Part shown: piece after piece, positions 27,160-38,086 of the stretch
Layout: the number at the start of each line of letters is the position of its first letter
Position numbering within the stretch: position 1 is the first letter of the stretch
Assembly: GCA_021850135.1 (NCBI GenBank)
Contig: JAJZRV010000010.1
Location: 1 to 43,838, forward strand
DNA from: Pseudomonadota bacterium
GTDB taxonomy: Bacteria > Pseudomonadota > Gammaproteobacteria > Burkholderiales > Ferrovaceae
Length of the DNA: 43,838 bases
Direction of reading: 5' to 3'
Made by a program: the position numbers and the translations under genes
The notes under the pieces: model-generated
Databases searched by the model: none
Seen by the model: only the letters and a program-made list of their open reading frames with translations
Told to the model about the DNA's origin: nothing

Positions 27160-28857
27160 ATGACGCCCGCGCAGTGGGTGGTGCGGCCGGTGGACGAAGC
27201 TGCTGCGGCGGCATTGCAGCAGGGCGGGGCTCCCGCGCTGCTGGCGCGGGCCATGGCCGCGCGCGGGGCGGAAGTCCGGGATCTGCAGGAGCCCGATCTG
27301 CAGGACCTGTTGCCTTTCTCTGCGCTCAAGGGCGTGGATGTGGCGGCAAGCCTGCTGGCAGAGGCGCTTGCCGACAGAAAAAAAATCGTGATCATTGCCG
27401 ACTACGATGCGGATGGCGCGACCGCCTGCGCGGTCGGGTTGCGCGCCCTGCGCGCGATGGGCGCGGTAGTGGACTACCTCGTTCCCAACCGGCTCACCAT
27501 GGGGTACGGGCTGACGCCTGAAGTCGTGCAGCTGGCTCGCGTCAAACAACCGGATCTCCTGGTGACCGTGGACAACGGCATCGCCAGCGTGGCTGGGGTG
27601 GAAGCGGCGAATGCGCTGGGAATTCCCGTCATCGTCACCGACCACCATTTGCCGGGCGACGTGTTGCCGCCCGCCGCCGCCATCGTCAATCCCAACCAGC
27701 CGGGGTGCGCTTTTCCCAGTAAGGCCCTGGCCGGCGTGGGCGTGATGTTTTACGTGATGCTGGCACTGCGCGCCGAATTGCGCCAACGCGGCGCCTGGCA
27801 GCACCGACCCGAGCCCCCACTGGGGCCGCTGCTTGACCTGGTGGCGCTGGGCACCGTGGCCGACGTGGTGCGTCTGGATCGCAACAACCGGCTGCTGGTA
27901 CGCGCGGGGCTGCGGCGGTTGCGCTCCGGACGCGCCCTGGCCGGAGTGGCGGCCCTCTACCGCGTCGCCGGACGCGATCCCGCGCGCGCCACCAGCGCCG
28001 ACCTGGGGTTCGTGCTGGGGCCGCGCCTCAATGCCGCGGGGCGCATGGAAGACATGACCCATGGCATCGAGTGCCTCGCCTGCGACGACCCTGATGCCGC
28101 ATTGCGCTATGCGCAAAAACTGGACGCGTTCAACCGGGAGCGGCGGGAGGTGGAAGGCGTCATGCAGGAGGCCGCGCTGGCGCGTCTTGACGCGCTCGAG
28201 GCGGGGCAGCGCTACACCCTCGCGTTGTACGATCCCGAGTGGCACCCGGGAGTCATCGGGATCCTGGCCTCGCGTATCAAGGATCGTTTTCATCGGCCGG
28301 TCATCACCTTCGCGCCCGGCACGGCAACGGATGAAATTCGGGGCTCGGGGCGCAGTATCGCGGGCTTTCATCTGCGCGATGCGCTGGATCAGGTGACCAA
28401 GCGGCACCCGGACCTGATCCTGCGCTTTGGCGGCCATGCCGCGGCTGCCGGCCTGACCCTGCGCGCGACCGACCTTGCGCGTTTCGAGGCGGCGTTCGAG
28501 GCGGTGGCGCGCGAATGGCTGACGGCCGGCGACCTTGCGCTCCAGGTGGAATACGACGGCGAAGCGTTGCCGGCGGATCTCACGCTGTCCACCGCCGAGG
28601 CGCTGCGCGCCCAGGTATGGGGGCAGGGATTTCCAGAGCCCCTGTTCAGCGGACGCTTTACCGTGATCCAGCAGCGGGTGGTGGGCGAGCGTCACCTCAA
28701 GCTCAAATTGCAGCAGCAGGACCGCGCCTTCGATGCGATCCTGTTCGGCCACGCCGAGGCCCTGCCGGAGCGCATCGAAGCGCTCTTCCAGCTTTCCGTC
28801 AACGAGTGGAACGGCAACCGCCAGTTGCAGCTGGAACTGCGGCATTGGGGTGTATAA
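27160..28857 (+). CDS. recJ: Single-stranded-DNA-specific 5'-3' exonuclease RecJ
   Basis: Degrades 5' single strands in recombination and mismatch repair. The 565-aa protein has the DHH domain ([13 protein letters not shown] about residues 84-96, [15 protein letters not shown]) and the DHHA1 domain with [12 protein letters not shown] and [12 protein letters not shown], followed by an OB-like C-terminal region. The ATG follows directly on the stop of the upstream gene. The stop codon overlaps a TATAAT box (28853-28858) that may serve prfB. Confidence 0.96.
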   Translation: MTPAQWVVRPVDEAAAAALQQGGAPALLARAMAARGAEVRDLQEPDLQDLLPFSALKGVDVAASLLAEALADRKKIVIIADYDADGATACAVGLRALRAMGAVVDYLVPNRLTMGYGLTPEVVQLARVKQPDLLVTVDNGIASVAGVEAANALGIPVIVTDHHLPGDVLPPAAAIVNPNQPGCAFPSKALAGVGVMFYVMLALRAELRQRGAWQHRPEPPLGPLLDLVALGTVADVVRLDRNNRLLVRAGLRRLRSGRALAGVAALYRVAGRDPARATSADLGFVLGPRLNAAGRMEDMTHGIECLACDDPDAALRYAQKLDAFNRERREVEGVMQEAALARLDALEAGQRYTLALYDPEWHPGVIGILASRIKDRFHRPVITFAPGTATDEIRGSGRSIAGFHLRDALDQVTKRHPDLILRFGGHAAAAGLTLRATDLARFEAAFEAVAREWLTAGDLALQVEYDGEALPADLTLSTAEALRAQVWGQGFPEPLFSGRFTVIQQRVVGERHLKLKLQQQDRAFDAILFGHAEALPERIEALFQLSVNEWNGNRQLQLELRHWGV

Positions 28858-28858
28858 T
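28853..28858 (+). promoter_or_regulatory. -10 box of prfB
   Basis: TATAAT overlapping the recJ stop codon, 32 bp before the prfB ATG. The -35 is weak (CTGGAA with a 16-bp spacer). Confidence 0.5.
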
Positions 28859-28890
28859 GGCCAGTTTTCCCAATCGCGATCATTGCCCCC

Positions 28891-29995
28891 ATGGAAGCCG
28901 AACAACTCAACGCCATCGAAAACCTGCTCCAGGACCTGGATGTCCGCATCCAGTCACTGCGGAGGTATCTTTGACTTCGATGCCAAGGTCACCCGCCTAG
29001 ACGAAGTCGTCAAGCTGGCAGAAGACCCTGCCATTTGGCAGGACAGCAAGAAAAGCCAGGAACTGGGGCGAGAGCGCAAGTCCCTCGAGGAAACCGTCCA
29101 GGAGATGGGTGCCGTCTCGCGCAGCCTCAAGGATGCCCAGGAACTGTTCGAGCTGGCCCTGGCCGAGCAGGACGACGATTCCCTGCAGGCCGTGGGAGAG
29201 GATCTCCAGGGCACCGAAAAACGCGTGGCGGCCATGGAATTCCGCCGCATGTTCTCCAACCCCATGGATCCCGCCAACTGCTTCATTGACATCCAGTCGG
29301 GCTCCGGCGGCACCGAAGCCCAGGACTGGGCCTCCATGCTGCTGCGCATGTACGTGCGCTACTGCGAGCGCAAATCCTTCGGCGTGGAAATCCTGGAAGA
29401 GTCCCCCGGCGAAGTGGCCGGCATCAAAAGCGCTTCCATCAAGGTCAGCGGCCCGTATGCCTACGGCTACCTGCGCACCGAGACCGGAGTGCACCGCCTG
29501 GTGCGCAAGTCGCCCTTCGATTCCGGAAACCGTCGCCACACCTCCTTTGCTTCGGTGTTCGTGTACCCGGAAGTGGACGAGTCCATCGAGGTGGAAATCA
29601 ACCCGGCCGATCTGCGCATCGACACGTTCCGCGCCTCGGGCGCCGGCGGGCAGCACATCAACAAGACCGATTCGGCCGTGCGCCTGACCCACATCCCTTC
29701 CGGGATCGTGGTGCAATGCCAGAATGACCGCTCGCAGCACCGCAACCGGGCAGAGGCCATGGCCATGCTGAAGTCGCGCCTGTACGAGGCGGAACTGCGC
29801 AAACGCAATGCCGAGAAGCAGGCCATGGAAGACAGCAAGAGCGACATCGGTTGGGGGCACCAGATCCGCTCCTACGTGCTGGACCAGTCCCGCATCAAGG
29901 ACCTGCGTACCAATGTGGAAATCGGCAACACGCAGTCGGTGCTGGATGGCGATCTGGACACCTTCATCGAAGCCAGCCTGAAACAGGGCGTATAA
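28891..29995 (+). CDS. prfB: Peptide chain release factor 2, with programmed +1 frameshift
   Basis: Terminates translation at UGA and UAA. The gene is in two frames: ATG at 28891 reads 27 codons to an in-frame TGA (28972-28974), then a +1 shift continues at 28973 to the stop at 29995, giving 367 aa (E. coli 365). The shift site reads GGAGGTATCTTTGAC, so low RF2 lets the ribosome shift and make more RF2. Downstream are the UGA-recognition tripeptide Ser-Pro-Phe (residues 207-209) and the catalytic GGQ (252-254, [16 protein letters not shown]). It lies between recJ and lysS, as in many proteobacteria. Confidence 0.97.
28961..28975 (+). promoter_or_regulatory. RF2 programmed frameshift site
   Basis: GGAGG (an internal Shine-Dalgarno) then TAT CTT TGA C. 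The slippery CTT and the stop TGA followed by C match the conserved RF2 autoregulatory site. Confidence 0.96.
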
Positions 29996-30022
29996 CCGTT
30001 AGCGAGCAAAAAGAGGTTGACC

Positions 30023-31504
30023 ATGTCGGACGACAGCAATCAGATCATTGAAGAACGCCGCGCAAAATTGCAGGCCATCCGGGCGGCAGGTGTGGCGTTC
30101 CCCAACGATTTCGATCGTACCCACGAAGCGGGACCGCTGCACGCCGGATTTGATGCCAGCGACGAAGCCGCTCTGGAAGCCCAACCGGTGGCCGTGACCG
30201 TGGCCGGACGCATGATGCTGAAGCGGGTGATGGGCAAAGCCAGTTTTGCCACCGTACAGGACGGCACGGGTCGCATCCAGCTGTATGTGCAGCGCGAGGC
30301 CATCGGCGAGGAGGCCTACAGCACGTTCAAGCATTGGGACCTGGGCGACATCCTGGGTGCCAGCGGCGTGCTGTTCAAAACCAAGACCGGCGAACTCTCC
30401 ATCAAGGTCACGGCGTTGCGATTGCTGTCCAAGGCGCTGCGTCCCCTGCCTGAAAAATTCCATGGCCTGGCAGACCAGGAGCAGAAATACCGCCAGCGTT
30501 ACCTCGACCTCATCACCAGCGAGGAGTCGCGCAAGGTGTTCGTGGCGCGCAGCCGGATCGTGCAGAAAGTGCGCGAGTTCCTGGTGGCGCGCGGCTACCT
30601 CGAGGTGGAAACGCCCATGATGCACCCCATTCCGGGCGGTGCCGCAGCCAAGCCTTTCGTGACGCACCACAACGCCCTGGACATGGAACTGTTTTTGCGC
30701 ATCGCCCCCGAGCTCTACCTCAAGCGGCTGGTGGTGGGCGGCCTGGAACGGGTGTTCGAGATCAATCGCAACTTCCGCAACGAGGGCATTTCCACGCGCC
30801 ACAATCCGGAATTCACCATGATCGAATTCTACGAGGCGTATCGCGATTACCGCTATCTGATGCAGCTGACCGAAGACATGTTCCGCTTCGTCGCACAATC
30901 GGTGCTGGGCACGACGGCCATTTCCTATGGCGGCAGGACGCTCGACCTTGCCAAGCCCTTTGCCCGGCTGACCATCACCGAGGCCATTCGCCAGTACCAT
31001 CCGGAATACACCGAAGCGCAGCTTGCCGACCGAGATTTCCTGGTCGGGGAAATCACCCGGCTGGGCGGCAAGATCCGCCCCAACGAAGGCCTGGGCGGAC
31101 TGCAACTGCTGCTGTTCGAGGAAACCACCGAGACCCTGCTGTTCGATCCTACCTTCATCATCGACTACCCGGCCGAAGTCTCGCCGCTGGCACGCCGCAG
31201 CGATACCCGGCCTGAAGTGACGGAGCGCTTCGAGCTCTTCATCACGGGACGCGAAATCGCCAACGGGTTTTCCGAGTTGAACGACGCCGAAGACCAGGCA
31301 GAACGCTTTCGCGAACAGGTGCGCCAGAAGGAGGCGGGCGACCAGGAGGCCATGCATTACGATGCCGACTACATCCGTGCCCTGGAGCATGGCCTGCCGC
31401 CCACGGCGGGGGAGGGCATCGGCATCGATCGTCTGGTGATGCTGCTGACCGACAGCCCAAGCATTCGCGACGTGATCCTGTTTCCGCAGTTGCGCCGCGA
31501 ATAG
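30023..31504 (+). CDS. lysS: Lysyl-tRNA synthetase (class II)
   Basis: Charges tRNA-Lys. The 493-aa protein has an N-terminal OB-fold anticodon-binding domain (about residues 55-165, [20 protein letters not shown]) and the class II catalytic core: motif 1 around [15 protein letters not shown], motif 2 [21 protein letters not shown], and motif 3 [13 protein letters not shown] 30023 has AAGAGG 6 nt upstream; a TTG at 30017 is in frame but unlikely. It follows prfB by 27 bp and is probably co-transcribed. Confidence 0.97.
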   Translation: MSDDSNQIIEERRAKLQAIRAAGVAFPNDFDRTHEAGPLHAGFDASDEAALEAQPVAVTVAGRMMLKRVMGKASFATVQDGTGRIQLYVQREAIGEEAYSTFKHWDLGDILGASGVLFKTKTGELSIKVTALRLLSKALRPLPEKFHGLADQEQKYRQRYLDLITSEESRKVFVARSRIVQKVREFLVARGYLEVETPMMHPIPGGAAAKPFVTHHNALDMELFLRIAPELYLKRLVVGGLERVFEINRNFRNEGISTRHNPEFTMIEFYEAYRDYRYLMQLTEDMFRFVAQSVLGTTAISYGGRTLDLAKPFARLTITEAIRQYHPEYTEAQLADRDFLVGEITRLGGKIRPNEGLGGLQLLLFEETTETLLFDPTFIIDYPAEVSPLARRSDTRPEVTERFELFITGREIANGFSELNDAEDQAERFREQVRQKEAGDQEAMHYDADYIRALEHGLPPTAGEGIGIDRLVMLLTDSPSIRDVILFPQLRRE

Positions 31505-31524
31505 GCCTTAAAGAGCGCCACGCC

Positions 31525-32769
31525 GTGTCCCGCTTTGAAATCACCGTCGGCCTGCGTTATACCCGCGCCAAGCGCCGGAATCATTTCATTTCGTTCATCT
31601 CTCTCATTTCCATGGCGGGGATCGGGCTCGGGGTTGCGGCCCTCATCATCGTCCTGTCGGTGATGAACGGCTTCCAGAAGGAAATGCGCGAGCGGATCCT
31701 GGGCGTGGCCTCCCACGTACAGGTGTTTGGCGTGGAGCAGTCGCTGGCCAACTGGCCGGCCGTCGTGTCCGAAACCTCGAAAAATCCCGAAGTCGTCGGT
31801 GCCGCCCCCTACGTGATGGGACAGGGCATGCTCTCCTTCGACGACCACGTTCAGGGTTCGCTGATTCGCGGCATCCTTCCCGAGGAGGAAAAAAAGGTTG
31901 CGGACATCGGCGCGCACATGAAAGCCGGCCGCCTGGAAGACCTCAAGGCCGGGGAATTCGACATCGTGCTGGGTGCGGACCTGGCGCGTGCGCTGAACGC
32001 CGACGTGGGGGACCGGGTCGTGGTGATCACGCCGCAGGGACAGATCACGCCGGCGGGCATGTTGCCCCGCCTCAAGCAGTTCAAGGTGGTGGGCATCTTC
32101 CAGGTGGGCATGTACGAATACGACAGCGGGCTGGCCCTGATCCACATGAACGATGCCCAGGTCCTGTTCCGCCTGGGCGACCGCGTCACCGGGGTGCGTC
32201 TCAAGATCAGGGACCTGATGGATGCCCCTGCGGTGGCGCACCAGCTGGGGTCGACGCTCAGCTTTGAAGCCTGGATCAGCGACTGGACGCGCGAACATGC
32301 CAATCTGTTCCGTGCCGTCGCCATCGAAAAGAACGTGATGTTCATCATCCTGCTGTTGATCGTGGCCGTGGCAGCCTTCAACATCGTCTCCACCCTCGTC
32401 ATGGCGGTGACGGACAAGCAGGCGGATATCGCCATCCTGCGTACCCTGGGCGCTTCGCCCGCCAGTATCATGCAGATCTTCGTGATCCAGGGCGCGCTCA
32501 TCGGCCTGATCGGGACCGCTGTGGGGGTGGCGCTGGGCGTGGTGACCGCACTCAACATCCACGTGATCGTGCCCTTCATCGAAAAAACATTCGGCATCCA
32601 CTTTCTTGCGCCGCAGGTGTACTTCATTTCCGAATTGCCGTCCCAACTGCAATGGGGCGACGTCATCGCCATCGCGCTCACCTCGCTGGTGCTGACCCTG
32701 CTTGCCACGCTCTACCCCAGTTACCGCGCCTCGCGCATCCAACCGGCCGAGGCCCTGCGCTATGAGTGA
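31525..32769 (+). CDS. lolC: Lipoprotein-releasing ABC transporter permease LolC/LolE
   Basis: Inner-membrane subunit of the Lol complex, which extracts lipoproteins destined for the outer membrane. The 414-aa protein has the MacB/FtsX layout: helix 1 near the N-terminus ([20 protein letters not shown]), a large periplasmic domain (about residues 50-265), then three helices, with [20 protein letters not shown], and the terminal [18 protein letters not shown]. It starts at GTG, 20 bp after lysS. Only one lolC/E-type gene is next to lolD, so the permease may act as a homodimer here. It overlaps lolD by 8 bp. Confidence 0.94.
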   Translation: MSRFEITVGLRYTRAKRRNHFISFISLISMAGIGLGVAALIIVLSVMNGFQKEMRERILGVASHVQVFGVEQSLANWPAVVSETSKNPEVVGAAPYVMGQGMLSFDDHVQGSLIRGILPEEEKKVADIGAHMKAGRLEDLKAGEFDIVLGADLARALNADVGDRVVVITPQGQITPAGMLPRLKQFKVVGIFQVGMYEYDSGLALIHMNDAQVLFRLGDRVTGVRLKIRDLMDAPAVAHQLGSTLSFEAWISDWTREHANLFRAVAIEKNVMFIILLLIVAVAAFNIVSTLVMAVTDKQADIAILRTLGASPASIMQIFVIQGALIGLIGTAVGVALGVVTALNIHVIVPFIEKTFGIHFLAPQVYFISELPSQLQWGDVIAIALTSLVLTLLATLYPSYRASRIQPAEALRYE

Positions 32770-33445
32770 TCCATTCATCCTGCAATGCCATGGCCTGGCC
32801 AAATCCTTCCAGCAGGGCGACCGGAGCGTACCGGTCCTGGCCGCCGTCGAGCTCCTGGTTCATCCAGGCGAACATGTGGCCATCGTGGGGGCCTCGGGCA
32901 GCGGCAAGAGCACGCTGCTGCATCTGCTGGGCGGGCTCGATCGCCCCAGCGCGGGGCAGGTGCTGCTGCAGGGCGAAGACCTGGCCCGCCTGCCCGAAAA
33001 ACGGGTGGGGGAGTTGCGCAACCGCAAGCTGGGCTTCGTGTACCAGTTCCACCATCTCCTGCCCGAGTTTTCCGCGCTGGAGAACGTGGCGATGCCGCTG
33101 TGGATCGGGCGCCAGAGCGCCGCTGCGGCCGAAGTGCCCGCAAGGGCCCTGCTGGAAGCGGTGGGGCTGGGACACCGCCTGCACCACCGGCCCTCGGAGC
33201 TGTCCGGCGGCGAACGCCAGCGTGCCGCCGTGGCGCGTGCGCTGGTGGCCCGTCCTGCGCTGGTGCTGGCGGATGAACCCACGGGTAACCTCGACCGCCA
33301 CACTGCAAGCCAGGTGTTCGAGTTGATGGTGCAGCTCAACCGCGAGGCCGGCGCGGGCCTCGTGATGGTGACCCACGACCTCGATCTCGCCGCGCGTGCC
33401 GACACCCGCTACCGTCTGGTGGATGGGGCGCTGCAGGCCTACTGA
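32762..33445 (+). CDS. lolD: Lipoprotein-releasing ABC transporter ATP-binding protein LolD
   Basis: ATPase that powers lipoprotein release by LolC/E. The 227-aa protein has Walker [10 protein letters not shown] (residues 42-50), the signature [15 protein letters not shown], Walker [13 protein letters not shown] and the switch His in VTHD. The start ATG at 32762 overlaps the lolC stop by 8 bp, so translation is coupled. Confidence 0.96.
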   Translation: MSDPFILQCHGLAKSFQQGDRSVPVLAAVELLVHPGEHVAIVGASGSGKSTLLHLLGGLDRPSAGQVLLQGEDLARLPEKRVGELRNRKLGFVYQFHHLLPEFSALENVAMPLWIGRQSAAAAEVPARALLEAVGLGHRLHHRPSELSGGERQRAAVARALVARPALVLADEPTGNLDRHTASQVFELMVQLNREAGAGLVMVTHDLDLAARADTRYRLVDGALQAY

Positions 33446-33496
33446 TTCCCCTTATCACCCCACCGGCATTCCATTTCGTTTTTCCGCACGCGCCGG

Positions 33497-35860
33497 GTGC
33501 CTGCCTCGGGCATCCTGCGCTGCGTGCGCACGTTCCTTTCCGGCTGGGTGGCCGGCATCCTGCTCCTGCAATGCAGCCCCCGACTGCTTCCCTGGCAGGC
33601 GGTCTTGCCCTGTGCCCTGGCGTTTCACGGCGGCGTGGCCTGGGTTCTCGGACGGTGGCGGCCGCACCCCGCCTGGCGCACGCTCCTGCTGTTGCTGGGG
33701 GCCGTGCTGCTGGGCTATGCCTACGCCGACCTGCGTGCCCAATGGCGCCTGTCCGAGACGTTGCCCCACGCCTGGGAGGGGCGGGATCTCACGCTCGAAG
33801 GTCGCGTCGCAGAACTTCCTGAGGCTGTGCCGAATGGCACGCGCTTCACTTTCGACGTGACGCAGTGGGTTCCTGCCGAAGCCGTCGTACCCCACCGCCT
33901 GTCGCTGGCCTGGTTTTCCAACGGCCCCGAGGACCGGGTGCCGGTCCTGCAACCAGGCCAGCGCTGGCAATTGCGGGTTCGCCTCAAACGGCCGCACGGC
34001 ATGGTCAACCCGGGCGGGTTCGATTTTGAGGCGTGGTCCCTGGCGCAGGGCATCCGGGCCGGCGGGTCGGTGCGGGCGGACGACGGCAACCGGGTGCTGC
34101 CTGAAGCCCCCGTGCCGTGGGGGCAGGCGCCGGGACTCCTCATCGAACAGGCCCGTGCCCGCGTGCGCCAGCGCATGCAATCCGTGCTGGGGGAGCGGCG
34201 CTGGAGCGGCGTGATGATCGCCCTGGTGGTGGGCGACCAGTCGCTGATCCGCCAGGAGGATTGGCAATTGTTCTGGAAAACCGGGGTGGGCCATCTCATC
34301 AGCATTTCCGGACTGCATATCACGCTGTTGGCCGGCCTCGTGGCGCAGCTTGTGGGAGGGCTCTGGCCCTCGGTGCGCCTGCGCTGGGTGGCCGGGCTGC
34401 TGGGAGCGCTGGCCTATGCCCTGCTGGCCGGTTTTTCGGTGCCCACACAGCGCACGCTCTACATGATCGGCGTGGTCACCCTGGCGCGTTTTCGCGATGC
34501 GCCCCTTGCCGCTTTCCCCGTCCTGCTGATGGCGCTTGCCACGGCCGTGACCATGGACCCGTGGGCGCCGCTGGCCGTGGGCTTCTGGCTTTCCTTTGGC
34601 GCCGTGGCGGCATTGATGTACGCGGGGGCACATCAGGTGGGGCGCGTGGGTGCGCTGAAGGCTGCCATCCACACCCAGTGGTCCGCCACCTGGGCGCTGG
34701 TGCCGCTCCTGTTGTTGCTGTTTGGTCAGGTGTCGCTGCTCTCGCCGCTTGCCAACGCTTTTGCCATCCCCGTGGTCAGCCTGGGAGTGGTGCCGCTGGC
34801 ATTGCTGGGCGTAATCCCGGGCCTGGGCTGGAGCGTCACCTGGGCGCATCAGCTGTTTGCCGCCTGCGCCTGGGCACTGCAGCAAATGGCCCAATGGCCC
34901 GTGACGGTGTGGACGGCACCGACGCCGGCGCCAGGCGCCTTTGTGGCGGGCGTGGTGGGGCTGCTGTTTTTCCTGGCCCCGCGCGGGCTGCCGGGGCGCT
35001 GGGCAGGCGCCTTCCCGCTGCTGGTGCTATTGCTGGTGCCGGCACCCCGACCCGAACCTGGCGGACTGTGGATGGACGTGCTGGACGTGGGGCAGGGGCT
35101 GGCCGTGGTGGTGCGCACCCGCAACCATGCGCTGGTGTACGACACCGGCCCGCGTTACAGCGCGGAGAACGATGGCGGGTCGCGTGTCCTGTTGCCGGCC
35201 CTGCGTGCGCTGGGCGTGGTGCGGCTGGATGGCCTCATCGTCAGTCACAGCGATACCGACCATAGCGGGGGCGCCCTGTCGCTGCAGCAGGGCCTTCCCA
35301 TCGGCTGGTTGCTGTCCTCGCTGGAGCCCGCACATCCGGTAGCCGTTCGGGCGCAGCGCGCAATGCCCTGTTTTTCCGGACAGCATTGGGAGTGGGATGG
35401 GGTGCGCTTTGACATCCTGCACCCGCTGCTGGAACAGGTATGGGACGCGCAGCGAAAGACCAATGATCGCGGCTGCGTATTGCGTGTGACGGCAGAAGGC
35501 GTGCGCCTGCTGCTGCCCGCCGACATCGAGGCCCTGAGCGAACTGGAATTGCTGGAGCGCAGCCCGCAAGACCTGGCCGCGGAAGTACTGATTGCCCCGC
35601 ACCACGGCAGCAGGACCTCTTCCACGCCGCAGTTTCTCGATGCCGTGTCGCCCCGGTGGGCCATTTTCACGGTGGGGTACCGCAACCACTTCGGTCATCC
35701 CAAGCCCGACGTGGTGGCGCGCTACGAGGCGCGACAGATCCGGCTGCTGCGCACGGACGAGACGGGCGCGATTGCGCTGTCGGTGGAGGGGAATGCCCTC
35801 ACGGTGGCAAGCGCCCGCGCACGGTTTCCCCATTACTGGGCGGATGCGTCCGAGCCGTAA
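33497..35860 (+). CDS. comEC: DNA internalisation competence protein ComEC/Rec2
   Basis: Forms the inner-membrane channel for single-stranded DNA during natural transformation. The 787-aa protein has N-terminal membrane helices with a DUF4131-type domain, the Competence domain (HLISISGLHITLLAGLVAQL about residue 270, with many hydrophobic segments), and a C-terminal metallo-beta-lactamase domain (LDVGQGLAVVVRT, SHSDTDHSGG, APHHGSRTS). The GTG at 33497 and a GTG at 33524 are both possible starts; neither has a clear ribosome site. It follows lolD by 51 bp. Other competence genes are not in the window, so competence itself is not shown. Confidence 0.92.
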   Translation: MPASGILRCVRTFLSGWVAGILLLQCSPRLLPWQAVLPCALAFHGGVAWVLGRWRPHPAWRTLLLLLGAVLLGYAYADLRAQWRLSETLPHAWEGRDLTLEGRVAELPEAVPNGTRFTFDVTQWVPAEAVVPHRLSLAWFSNGPEDRVPVLQPGQRWQLRVRLKRPHGMVNPGGFDFEAWSLAQGIRAGGSVRADDGNRVLPEAPVPWGQAPGLLIEQARARVRQRMQSVLGERRWSGVMIALVVGDQSLIRQEDWQLFWKTGVGHLISISGLHITLLAGLVAQLVGGLWPSVRLRWVAGLLGALAYALLAGFSVPTQRTLYMIGVVTLARFRDAPLAAFPVLLMALATAVTMDPWAPLAVGFWLSFGAVAALMYAGAHQVGRVGALKAAIHTQWSATWALVPLLLLLFGQVSLLSPLANAFAIPVVSLGVVPLALLGVIPGLGWSVTWAHQLFAACAWALQQMAQWPVTVWTAPTPAPGAFVAGVVGLLFFLAPRGLPGRWAGAFPLLVLLLVPAPRPEPGGLWMDVLDVGQGLAVVVRTRNHALVYDTGPRYSAENDGGSRVLLPALRALGVVRLDGLIVSHSDTDHSGGALSLQQGLPIGWLLSSLEPAHPVAVRAQRAMPCFSGQHWEWDGVRFDILHPLLEQVWDAQRKTNDRGCVLRVTAEGVRLLLPADIEALSELELLERSPQDLAAEVLIAPHHGSRTSSTPQFLDAVSPRWAIFTVGYRNHFGHPKPDVVARYEARQIRLLRTDETGAIALSVEGNALTVASARARFPHYWADASEP

Positions 35861-35910
35861 TCCCTTCCCGTCCTTGGGCTATACTCATCGCATCGGCGCA
35901 AGGATCATTC

Positions 35911-38082
35911 ATGGTTTCACGCTCACACTCATCCGAGACCCCGGACGCAGGCCATGGGCTGGCAGGGCTCGGGCTCAACGAACGCTATCTGCAGCCGGAT
36001 GCGGTCCTGATCGAGCGCGCCTTTCTCCAGGTGACCGAACCGGAACGCGGGCAGGAAAGCGAGTCCGAGGGGCTGCAATGCGCGCTGACCACGGCGCGCC
36101 TGTTGAGCGATCTGGAGGCGCATCCTGCCTGTATCGTGGTGGCGCTGTTGCGTGCCCTGCCCTGGGAACAACTGGAACGCCTCGACCTGGCCCACAGCTT
36201 CGATCCCGATGTGGCGGCCCTGGCGGCAGACCTGCATCGCATTGACTCGACCCTCGCTGCCATTTTCCGGACGCGCGATCGCCTGGCCCAGGATGCCCAT
36301 CGCCTGGAAGGGGTGCGCAAGCTGTTGCTTGCCATGGCCCAGGACATCCGGGTGGTGATCGTGGCGCTGGCCGAGCGGGTGTGGCTGATGCGTGTCATCC
36401 AGCAGCGCGATCCCGCCGAACAGCTTGCCGTGGCCCATCAGACCATGGATCTTTACGCGCCGCTGGCCAATCGGCTGGGGGTGTGGCAGCTCAAATGGGA
36501 ACTTGAGGACCTGTCGTTTCGCATCATCGAGCCCGACACCTATAAGGCCATCGCCAGGCGCCTGGACGAGCGCCTGGTGGATCGCGAGCGCTACATTGCC
36601 ACGTTGATCGGCACCCTGGAGCAGCAGCTTGCCGCTGCGGGCATTGCGGGCCAGGTGCAGGGGCGCCCCAAGCACATCTACAGCATCGTCAAGAAGATGC
36701 GCAGCAAGAGCCTCGATTTCGAAGGCCTGTACGACGTGCGGGCGGTGCGCGTGATCGTGGACGAGATCCGCGATTGCTACGCCGTGCTGGGCCTGGTCCA
36801 TCATCTCTGGACGCCCATTTCCGGGGAGTTTGACGATTACATCGCGCGGCCCAAGGGCAATCACTATCGCTCGCTCCATACGGCGGTCATCGGCCCGGAA
36901 GGCAAGGCGGTGGAGATCCAGATCCGCACGCGCGAAATGCACCGCGACTCCGAACTCGGCATCGCCTCGCACTGGCGCTACAAGGAGGGCGGCTCGCGCG
37001 CCGACCGGCGCTTTGACGAGCGCGTGGCGTGGCTGCGCCAGATGCTGGAGTGGCAGAAGGAAGTCTCCCATGCCGCCACGCCCGGTGCGGCACCCGCGCC
37101 CACGGACGAAACCATCTACGTGTTCACCCCGCAGGGGCGGGTGATTGATCTGCCCTACGGCGCCACCCCCGTGGATTTTGCCTATCACGTGCATAGCGAT
37201 CTCGGACACCGCTGCCGCGGGGCCAAGGTGGACGGGGCCATCGTTCCGCTCAACCAGCCGCTGCAGAATGCGCAGCGCGTGGAAATCATCACCGTGCGCC
37301 AGGGCGGCCCCAGCCGTGACTGGCTCAACCCCGAATACGGTTATCTCAAAAGCTCGCGAGCCCAGGCCAAGGTGCGGCAATGGTTCAAGCAGCAGCATCT
37401 GGAAGAGGACATCGCCCAGGGCCGCGTCATCCTGGAAAAGGCTCTTGCCCGCCTGGGCAAGGGGCACCCCAATGTGGAACGCCTGGCGGCCCAGTCGGGC
37501 TACCCGCGCGTGGAGGATTTCTGGGTGGGGCTTGCGCGCGGCGAGATTTCCCAGCGTCAGATCGAACTGCTGCTCGACCCGCTCGCACAGCCTGCCGAGC
37601 CCGAGGTCACGCCTACCCTGCGTCGTGCCGCGGAAACCGGGAGCGAAGGCGTGCTGGTGCTGGGGGTGACCAACATCGCCACTTTCATGGCCAAATGCTG
37701 CAAGCCGGTGCCGCCTGAGCCCATCGTCGGGTTCGTCACCCGCGGGCGCGGGGTCAGCATCCATCGCGCCAACTGCCGCAGCCTCGCCGCACTCACCACC
37801 CATCAGTGGCAGCGCATGATTCCCGCATCCTGGGGCAAGACGTCCCAGGGCGTGTTCAGTGTGGACATCGCCGTGGATGCGGTGGATCGTCAGGGGTTGC
37901 TGCGTGACATTTCGGAAACCTTTACCCGGGAGCGCATCAACGTCACCGCCGTCAACACCCAGTCCCGCGGCGACCGTGCGCGCATGCGCTTTACCGTACA
38001 GATCGATTCGCTCGACCAGATGGCGCGCGCCCTCAAGGCGCTGCAGTCGGTGGCGGGGGTCGAGGCCGCCTACCGCCAGTAG
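35911..38082 (+). CDS. relA: GTP pyrophosphokinase RelA, (p)ppGpp synthetase I
   Basis: Ribosome-linked alarmone synthetase of the stringent response, 723 aa. Domains in order: a degenerate HD hydrolase region (about residues 40-180; the metal-binding HD pair is not present), the RelA/SpoT synthetase domain with EFDDYIARPKGNHYRSLHT (E306-F-D-D is the EXDD motif of synthesis-only RelA), a TGS domain (YVFTPQGRVIDLPYGATPVD), a zinc-finger region with KCCKPVPPEPI, and a C-terminal ACT domain (FSVDIAVDAVDRQGLLRDIS). I start at ATG 35911, with AAGG 7 nt upstream. The frame is open further upstream only as shadow of comEC. Confidence 0.96.
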   Translation: MVSRSHSSETPDAGHGLAGLGLNERYLQPDAVLIERAFLQVTEPERGQESESEGLQCALTTARLLSDLEAHPACIVVALLRALPWEQLERLDLAHSFDPDVAALAADLHRIDSTLAAIFRTRDRLAQDAHRLEGVRKLLLAMAQDIRVVIVALAERVWLMRVIQQRDPAEQLAVAHQTMDLYAPLANRLGVWQLKWELEDLSFRIIEPDTYKAIARRLDERLVDRERYIATLIGTLEQQLAAAGIAGQVQGRPKHIYSIVKKMRSKSLDFEGLYDVRAVRVIVDEIRDCYAVLGLVHHLWTPISGEFDDYIARPKGNHYRSLHTAVIGPEGKAVEIQIRTREMHRDSELGIASHWRYKEGGSRADRRFDERVAWLRQMLEWQKEVSHAATPGAAPAPTDETIYVFTPQGRVIDLPYGATPVDFAYHVHSDLGHRCRGAKVDGAIVPLNQPLQNAQRVEIITVRQGGPSRDWLNPEYGYLKSSRAQAKVRQWFKQQHLEEDIAQGRVILEKALARLGKGHPNVERLAAQSGYPRVEDFWVGLARGEISQRQIELLLDPLAQPAEPEVTPTLRRAAETGSEGVLVLGVTNIATFMAKCCKPVPPEPIVGFVTRGRGVSIHRANCRSLAALTTHQWQRMIPASWGKTSQGVFSVDIAVDAVDRQGLLRDISETFTRERINVTAVNTQSRGDRARMRFTVQIDSLDQMARALKALQSVAGVEAAYRQ

Positions 38083-38086
38083 GGTT

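Noticed and set aside
25996-28905. A 969-codon minus-strand open frame opposite the thiolase, rpfE-like gene and recJ
   Set aside because: It is the mirror of well-conserved plus-strand genes and its product is rich in His, Arg, Gln and Gly with no domain.
35929-37803. A 624-codon minus-strand open frame opposite relA
   Set aside because: Shadow of RelA; composition unlike a protein and no ribosome site.
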